From Gelatiniphilus marinus (GTDB taxonomy: Bacteria > Bacteroidota > Bacteroidia > Flavobacteriales > Flavobacteriaceae), in assembly GCF_042678305.1 (NCBI RefSeq), contig NZ_JBHUDT010000001.1: 64,000 bases of DNA, one strand, 5' to 3'. Of this stretch, positions 60,332 to 64,000 are shown piece after piece. The translations under genes were made by a program, and so were the position numbers. Positions within the stretch are counted from its first letter, which is position 1. Every line of letters starts with the position of its first letter. The notes below the pieces were generated by a model. The model had not been told where the DNA came from. It searched no databases and was given only the letters and a program-made list of their open reading frames with translations.

Positions 60332-61110
60332 TATCCGTTTAATTTTATAAAACCACCATCTATCGGAAAATCTGTTCCTGTAATAAACGAGGCTTCGTTT
60401 GAACATAAATATAAGGCTAAATTTGCAATTTCTTCGGGTTTTCCCATTCTTCCAATGGGCTGGGTTTTAGATAGGTTATCGAACATTTCATCTTCTTTTC
60501 CTGGATAATTCTTTTTAATAAAACCATCAACAAAAGGCGTGTGTACGCGCGCTGGCGAAATACAGTTACAACGAATGTTATGGTTTACATAATCTTTAGC
60601 CACAGAATATGTCATGGTTAAAGCGGCACCTTTAGACATGGAATACGCAAAGCGATCGGAAATACCAACAGACGATGCAATGGATGCCATATTGATAATT
60701 ACGCCACCACCTTGGGCTTTCATTTTTGGAATGGTGGCATAAATGCAATTGTAAACGCCTTTTACGTTAACGTTGTAAACACGGTCTAAGTCTGATTCTT
60801 CGGTGTTTTCAACATTGCCAACATGGGCAATACCCGCGTTATTGACCAATATGTCGATATTATGTTTTTTGGCAATGGCCTCAATAATCTCTTTAACTTG
60901 CCTGTGATTGGAAACATCGCATGGATAAAAACTGGCGTTTCCGCCGGTATTATTGATTTCTTCAATAGTTTGCTCGCCACTTTCTTTGTTAAATTCTAAA
61001 ATATGAATATGTGCGCCTTGTTGTGCAAATGTTGTGGAAATAGCTTTACCAATACCGCTTGCGCCACCGGTTATTATAGCCGATTTTCCTTTTAAACTAA
61101 ACTTTGACAT
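60331..61110 (-). CDS. SDR oxidoreductase, probable 2-keto-3-deoxy-L-fuconate dehydrogenase
   Basis: 259 residues. TGGASGIG binds NAD(P), NNAG follows, and the catalytic residues are normal: S in MASIASSVG and YSMSK with tyrosine and lysine. It would oxidise 2-keto-3-deoxy-L-fuconate to the 2,4-diketo acid. This is the fourth enzyme of the oxidative fucose pathway and lies between the UxaA-type dehydratase and the fucosidase gene (1-base overlap). Confidence 0.85.
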   Translation of the reverse strand: MSKFSLKGKSAIITGGASGIGKAISTTFAQQGAHIHILEFNKESGEQTIEEINNTGGNASFYPCDVSNHRQVKEIIEAIAKKHNIDILVNNAGIAHVGNVENTEESDLDRVYNVNVKGVYNCIYATIPKMKAQGGGVIINMASIASSVGISDRFAYSMSKGAALTMTYSVAKDYVNHNIRCNCISPARVHTPFVDGFIKKNYPGKEDEMFDNLSKTQPIGRMGKPEEIANLALYLCSNEASFITGTDFPIDGGFIKLNG

Positions 61111-61130
61111 TATTTTATTTTTTATTTATT

Positions 61131-62786
61131 TTATAACGACACGCCTCTTTTCCAAGGAATAAAATCATCTTGACCTAATTTTGTGGCGCAAGTTTGATGT
61201 CTTCCGCTAGCGACTTCAATTATTAAATCGATAAGCTCTTCTGAAAGTGATTCTTGACTGGCTTGTTCTGAAATTAATCGTCCTGCATCAAAATCTATAA
61301 TATCTTTCATTTTTTTTGGCAACATCGAGTTGGATGAAATTTTAATAACAGGACAAATAGCATTACCCGTTGGTGTACCCAAGCCTGTAGAAAACAGAAT
61401 AATATTAGCCCCAAAACCTGCTAAACCTGTTGTAGATTCTACATCGTTGCCTGGTGTGCACAATAAATTCAAGCCTTGTTTTGTAGCATATTCGCCATAA
61501 TCAATTACGTCTGCAATTGGGCTTCGTCCGCCTTTTGTGGCTGCTCCCGCAGATTTTATGGCATCGGTAATTAAACCATCTCGAACATTACCCGGAGACG
61601 GATTCATATCGAAACCTGAGCCTACTTTTTCGGCTTGACCGTTATAACTTTCCATGATTCTGATAAACTTATTGGCAACTTGTTCATTTGAGCAGCGATC
61701 GATTAAATCTTGCTCTACGCCGCACAATTCTGGAAATTCTGATAAGATGCTTCTTCCGCCAATAGCATTGATTTTATCGGACACTACGCCCATTAGTGGG
61801 TTTGCCGTTATGCCCGAAAAACCATCGGACCCACCGCATTCCAATCCTATACTTAGTTTGCTTAAAGGTGTGGGTTGCCTTTCAATTTTATTGACTACTT
61901 GTAATGCTTTATAGGTGCTTTTTATGGCCTTTGAAAGCATATCATTTTCGGTAGCATATTGTTGTTGCTCGAAATACAGTACGGGTTTATCGGTTTTAAA
62001 ACGTTCTTTCAACGCCTGTTCCAACATGCTTATTTGTGCGTGTTGACAGCCCAAGCTCATAACCGTTGCGCCTGCTACATTTGGGTTTTTAATGTAACCC
62101 GCCAATAAATTCACTAAGGCTTGCGCATCGTCTTTTGTGCCGCCGCAACCGCCTTCGTGGGTTAAGAATTTTATGCCATCAATATTTTTAAAAACTTTTT
62201 GAGATAGTTTTTCTTCTTCATAAGAAGCGTCGTTACCGCCGTGAACCAAACGCCGCAATTTTAGTCGGTACGGGTTTTCTTTTTTAAAGCCCAACTCTGC
62301 CTCAAAGGCCTCTTTTAACACCTTTAAATTTCGGTTCTGGCAGAAAACCATGGGTATAAATATCCAATGGTTTGCTGTACCCACTTGCCCATCGTTTCTA
62401 TGAAAGCCTAAAAATGTTTTTTCAGATAACCCATCAATCGAAGGTTTTTCATATTGATAATCAAAGTTTCTAAATTTATAGGGCGCCGCACTATGTTTTA
62501 AATTATCGGTGGTAATTAAAGCTCCTTTTTTTATGGATGTCGTGGCTTTTCCAACGGGCACACCATACATGGTTACCTCATCGCCTTTATTTAAAGCATG
62601 TAAAGTAAATTTATGTTTTACGGGTATATCTTCAACAAGACTGACTTGTTTTCCTTTTATCGATAATACTTCGCCCTTATTAATATTGGATAAGGCTACC
62701 GCAACATTATCTGCTGGAGCAATGATTAAGTTATTTTTCAAAAGATTATAATTAAAGTATTTGTTCCGTTGCTTAGCTAAAAACAA
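61131..62786 (-). CDS. UxaA-family dehydratase, candidate L-fuconate dehydratase
   Basis: 551 residues. The N-terminal SAF domain (about 20-90, with GDEVTMYGVPVGKA) and a C-terminal altronate/galactarate dehydratase domain: FLTHEGGCGG, LGCQHAQI, IGLECGGSDGFSGITANP, TPGNDVESTTGLAG. Altronate dehydratases remove water from sugar acids. The locus has every fucose-oxidation step except an enolase-type fuconate dehydratase, so this enzyme probably fills that step. A TTG at 62741 (LKNNLIIAPADN) is an alternative start. First gene of the nine-gene operon. Confidence 0.82.
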   Translation of the reverse strand: MFLAKQRNKYFNYNLLKNNLIIAPADNVAVALSNINKGEVLSIKGKQVSLVEDIPVKHKFTLHALNKGDEVTMYGVPVGKATTSIKKGALITTDNLKHSAAPYKFRNFDYQYEKPSIDGLSEKTFLGFHRNDGQVGTANHWIFIPMVFCQNRNLKVLKEAFEAELGFKKENPYRLKLRRLVHGGNDASYEEEKLSQKVFKNIDGIKFLTHEGGCGGTKDDAQALVNLLAGYIKNPNVAGATVMSLGCQHAQISMLEQALKERFKTDKPVLYFEQQQYATENDMLSKAIKSTYKALQVVNKIERQPTPLSKLSIGLECGGSDGFSGITANPLMGVVSDKINAIGGRSILSEFPELCGVEQDLIDRCSNEQVANKFIRIMESYNGQAEKVGSGFDMNPSPGNVRDGLITDAIKSAGAATKGGRSPIADVIDYGEYATKQGLNLLCTPGNDVESTTGLAGFGANIILFSTGLGTPTGNAICPVIKISSNSMLPKKMKDIIDFDAGRLISEQASQESLSEELIDLIIEVASGRHQTCATKLGQDDFIPWKRGVSL

Positions 62787-62811
62787 CAGGCATTAACAAC
62801 TGGTACATAAA

Positions 62812-62839
62812 CAAAAGTAAACATCTTGTATGCACCAAA
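62812..62839 (-). promoter_or_regulatory. Promoter candidate of the nine-gene fucose/fucosidase operon
   Basis: TACTTTTG on the minus strand (62819-62812), an exact TAnnTTTG match 26 bases before the ATG at 62786, with TTTG (62839-62836) upstream at a short 16-bp spacing. Confidence 0.45.
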
Positions 62840-62911
62840 CTAGCATTTAAAACACCTTAACCAATACTTTTTTTGCAAGGAAATGGTCTTTAAACCTTTT
62901 AAATGATATTA

Positions 62912-64000
62912 TTATTCATAAGTTAAATAGGCCGACACCAACCAATGGTTTAATTTGTCACCATCTACAGGTGTTGCCGGAATTTTTATTTTAAGTTGAT
63001 GTTCACCTTTTTCTAAATCACCCAATGGAACAACCATAGGTTTTACCGATGATCCAGGGCACCAATTTGAGCGCGACAAATCTGATGATGCTATGCGTTC
63101 TTCAATTACTTTTATAGCCCGTTTTTGGGTTTTATAATCATAATATGCCGCCGAATCTTTTCTAATCCAAACACCTGCGGTTGGATTAAATCGTCTAAAA
63201 GATGCGCAATCTTCACGCCACGGAATGGTATCTATAACCAATGCGTTATTAAAATACACGCTGTTTTTAATTTTGATGAACTCGTCGCCACCACTATGCC
63301 CGCCATGGCCTGTTGTGATATAATGCAACTTTACGTTTTTTGCATTTTTACTCAAATTGAAATTATGAATTAAGGGTTCTTTAGCAAAAATATCTGGAAT
63401 AGGTTGTCCATTTACATAAGGTATCGAATTTACCAATGGCAACACTTTAAGTGTTTTTCTCTCTCGGTTGGAATAGGATAATTGCAAGTCGAAATTATAG
63501 CCCTCTGCGGTCCAAGAATCTATCCAAATACCAATATAAAACGTATTGGAAACCAAATCTTTAAGCTGCGAAATATCATGCTCCCAAACCACTTGTTTTT
63601 CCCAACTTGGGATATAAACAGGGCGGCGATATTTTACACTATTGTCGCTGTAAAAACCAACGCCAAAAGGCGTCATAAACCGCATGAGTTCAACAACGGG
63701 TTGGTAAGTTTCACTAGCAACTATACCTGCGTGATTTCCTGCTTTAAAAGAATCTTTAGGAAATTCTTTATCACCTTTTGAAACATCTAAAATTGAAATA
63801 AGTTTGGGGTCTGCAACTACAAAACAAGACCCCGATTTATCCCAACGGTCGCCATTGGAACGCACTGTTAATTTTATGCTCACATCTGTTCCGTTAGGGA
63901 AGCTTGGTACGGTTACTTTTTTATAAACTATACGTCCGCTTTGCAGCATATGCGCTTCGGTATCAGTACCTTTTTCGCCACCAAAATTTAAGGGTTGTTT
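62912..64000 (-). CDS. Peptide-N-glycosidase F (PNGase F), 5' end outside the window
   Basis: At least 362 residues; the frame is open to the right edge, so the N terminus is missing. Family landmarks: FGGEKGTDTEAHM, SGSCFVVADPK, YITTGHGGHSGGDEF, IPWREDCASFRRFNP and SDLSRSNWCPG, which match the two eight-stranded jelly rolls of PNGase F. It cleaves the amide bond between asparagine and the first GlcNAc of N-glycans. It lies upstream of the fucose operon on the same strand and identifies the locus as N-glycoprotein-directed. Confidence 0.9.
   Translation of the reverse strand, partial: KQPLNFGGEKGTDTEAHMLQSGRIVYKKVTVPSFPNGTDVSIKLTVRSNGDRWDKSGSCFVVADPKLISILDVSKGDKEFPKDSFKAGNHAGIVASETYQPVVELMRFMTPFGVGFYSDNSVKYRRPVYIPSWEKQVVWEHDISQLKDLVSNTFYIGIWIDSWTAEGYNFDLQLSYSNRERKTLKVLPLVNSIPYVNGQPIPDIFAKEPLIHNFNLSKNAKNVKLHYITTGHGGHSGGDEFIKIKNSVYFNNALVIDTIPWREDCASFRRFNPTAGVWIRKDSAAYYDYKTQKRAIKVIEERIASSDLSRSNWCPGSSVKPMVVPLGDLEKGEHQLKIKIPATPVDGDKLNHWLVSAYLTYE

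Noticed and set aside
60332..60406. 25-residue N-terminal extension of the GH29-PA14 frame
   Set aside because: It lies inside the upstream SDR gene; the ATG at 60331 gives a proper signal peptide and a TAATG overlap.
1..64000. CRISPR arrays, tRNA or rRNA genes, prophage or full transposons
   Set aside because: I saw no regularly spaced repeats, no tRNA-like cloverleaf arms with anticodons in gaps, and no transposase, integrase or phage structural frames.
44224..64000. Calling the locus a fucoidan utilisation locus
   Set aside because: No sulfatase or fucoidan endo-enzyme is visible, and PNGase F and GH20 point to N-glycans instead.

Overview
The window looks like a chromosome segment of a marine-type Flavobacteriaceae (Bacteroidota). 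The DNA is AT-rich and promoters have the phylum's TAnnTTTG -7 element rather than a -10 box. Families such as DUF4290, the START-like protein, the NagB/PIG-L fusion and many lipoprotein glycoside hydrolases also point there. I cannot name the genus. No rRNA, tRNA, CRISPR array or intact insertion sequence was seen.

Layout. (1) 1-8.9 kb is housekeeping: a START-like protein, a class IV aminotransferase, YqgE, HU, Fmt, RecQ, an AAA ATPase, DUF493, DUF4290 and MurA. Two copies of a ~108-bp GC-rich extragenic repeat lie here. (2) 8.9-31.7 kb is a stress island. It holds five tandem-domain universal stress proteins, Hsp20, a beta-CASP nuclease, an ATP-cone/Mrr protein, thioredoxin, CbpA/CbpM, a pyridoxamine-oxidase-like protein, an Mla-type ABC transporter, a patatin lipase and an L,D-transpeptidase. 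Its centre is a two-gene signalling operon: a PAS-LOV-PAS histidine kinase and a response regulator fused to a CRP/FNR-type DNA-binding domain. (3) 31.9-41.3 kb is an amino-sugar operon (nucleotidyltransferase, sugar kinase, MFS transporter, oxidoreductase, NagB/PIG-L fusion, acetyl-CoA synthetase) divergent from a LacI regulator. (4) 41.3-44.0 kb holds a CBM9-like protein, PurU and an AraC regulator. (5) 44.2-64 kb is a catabolic locus for fucosylated glycans: PNGase F (cut by the window edge), three GH29 and one GH95 fucosidase, a GH20 hexosaminidase, a GH16 endo-enzyme, FucP, and a complete non-phosphorylating L-fucose oxidation pathway ending in L-lactate oxidation.

Main discovery. Eleven copies of the palindrome TGATNNNNATCA (one with a single mismatch) lie in intergenic regions of the stress island. 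Every one is exactly 23 bp from a TANNTTWR-type -7 element in front of a stress gene. This places the site near -41.5, as for a class II CRP/FNR activator. The likely binder is the REC-CRP fusion encoded in the middle, which keeps the E..R recognition-helix pair but has no FeS cysteines. Its partner kinase carries a LOV domain with the photoactive cysteine motif, so blue light or redox state may be the input. One of the eleven promoters has no gene behind it. It points into the 647-bp gap at 16249-16895 and ends at a strong terminator, which predicts a ~205-nt regulatory RNA.

How the glycan genes fit together: PNGase F frees N-glycans, fucosidases and GH20 trim them, and FucP imports fucose. 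Mutarotase, dehydrogenase, lactonase, a UxaA-family dehydratase, a second dehydrogenase and an FAH-family hydrolase would give pyruvate plus L-lactate, which the FMN-dependent LldD-like enzyme oxidises. The amino-sugar operon can take the hexosamine part.
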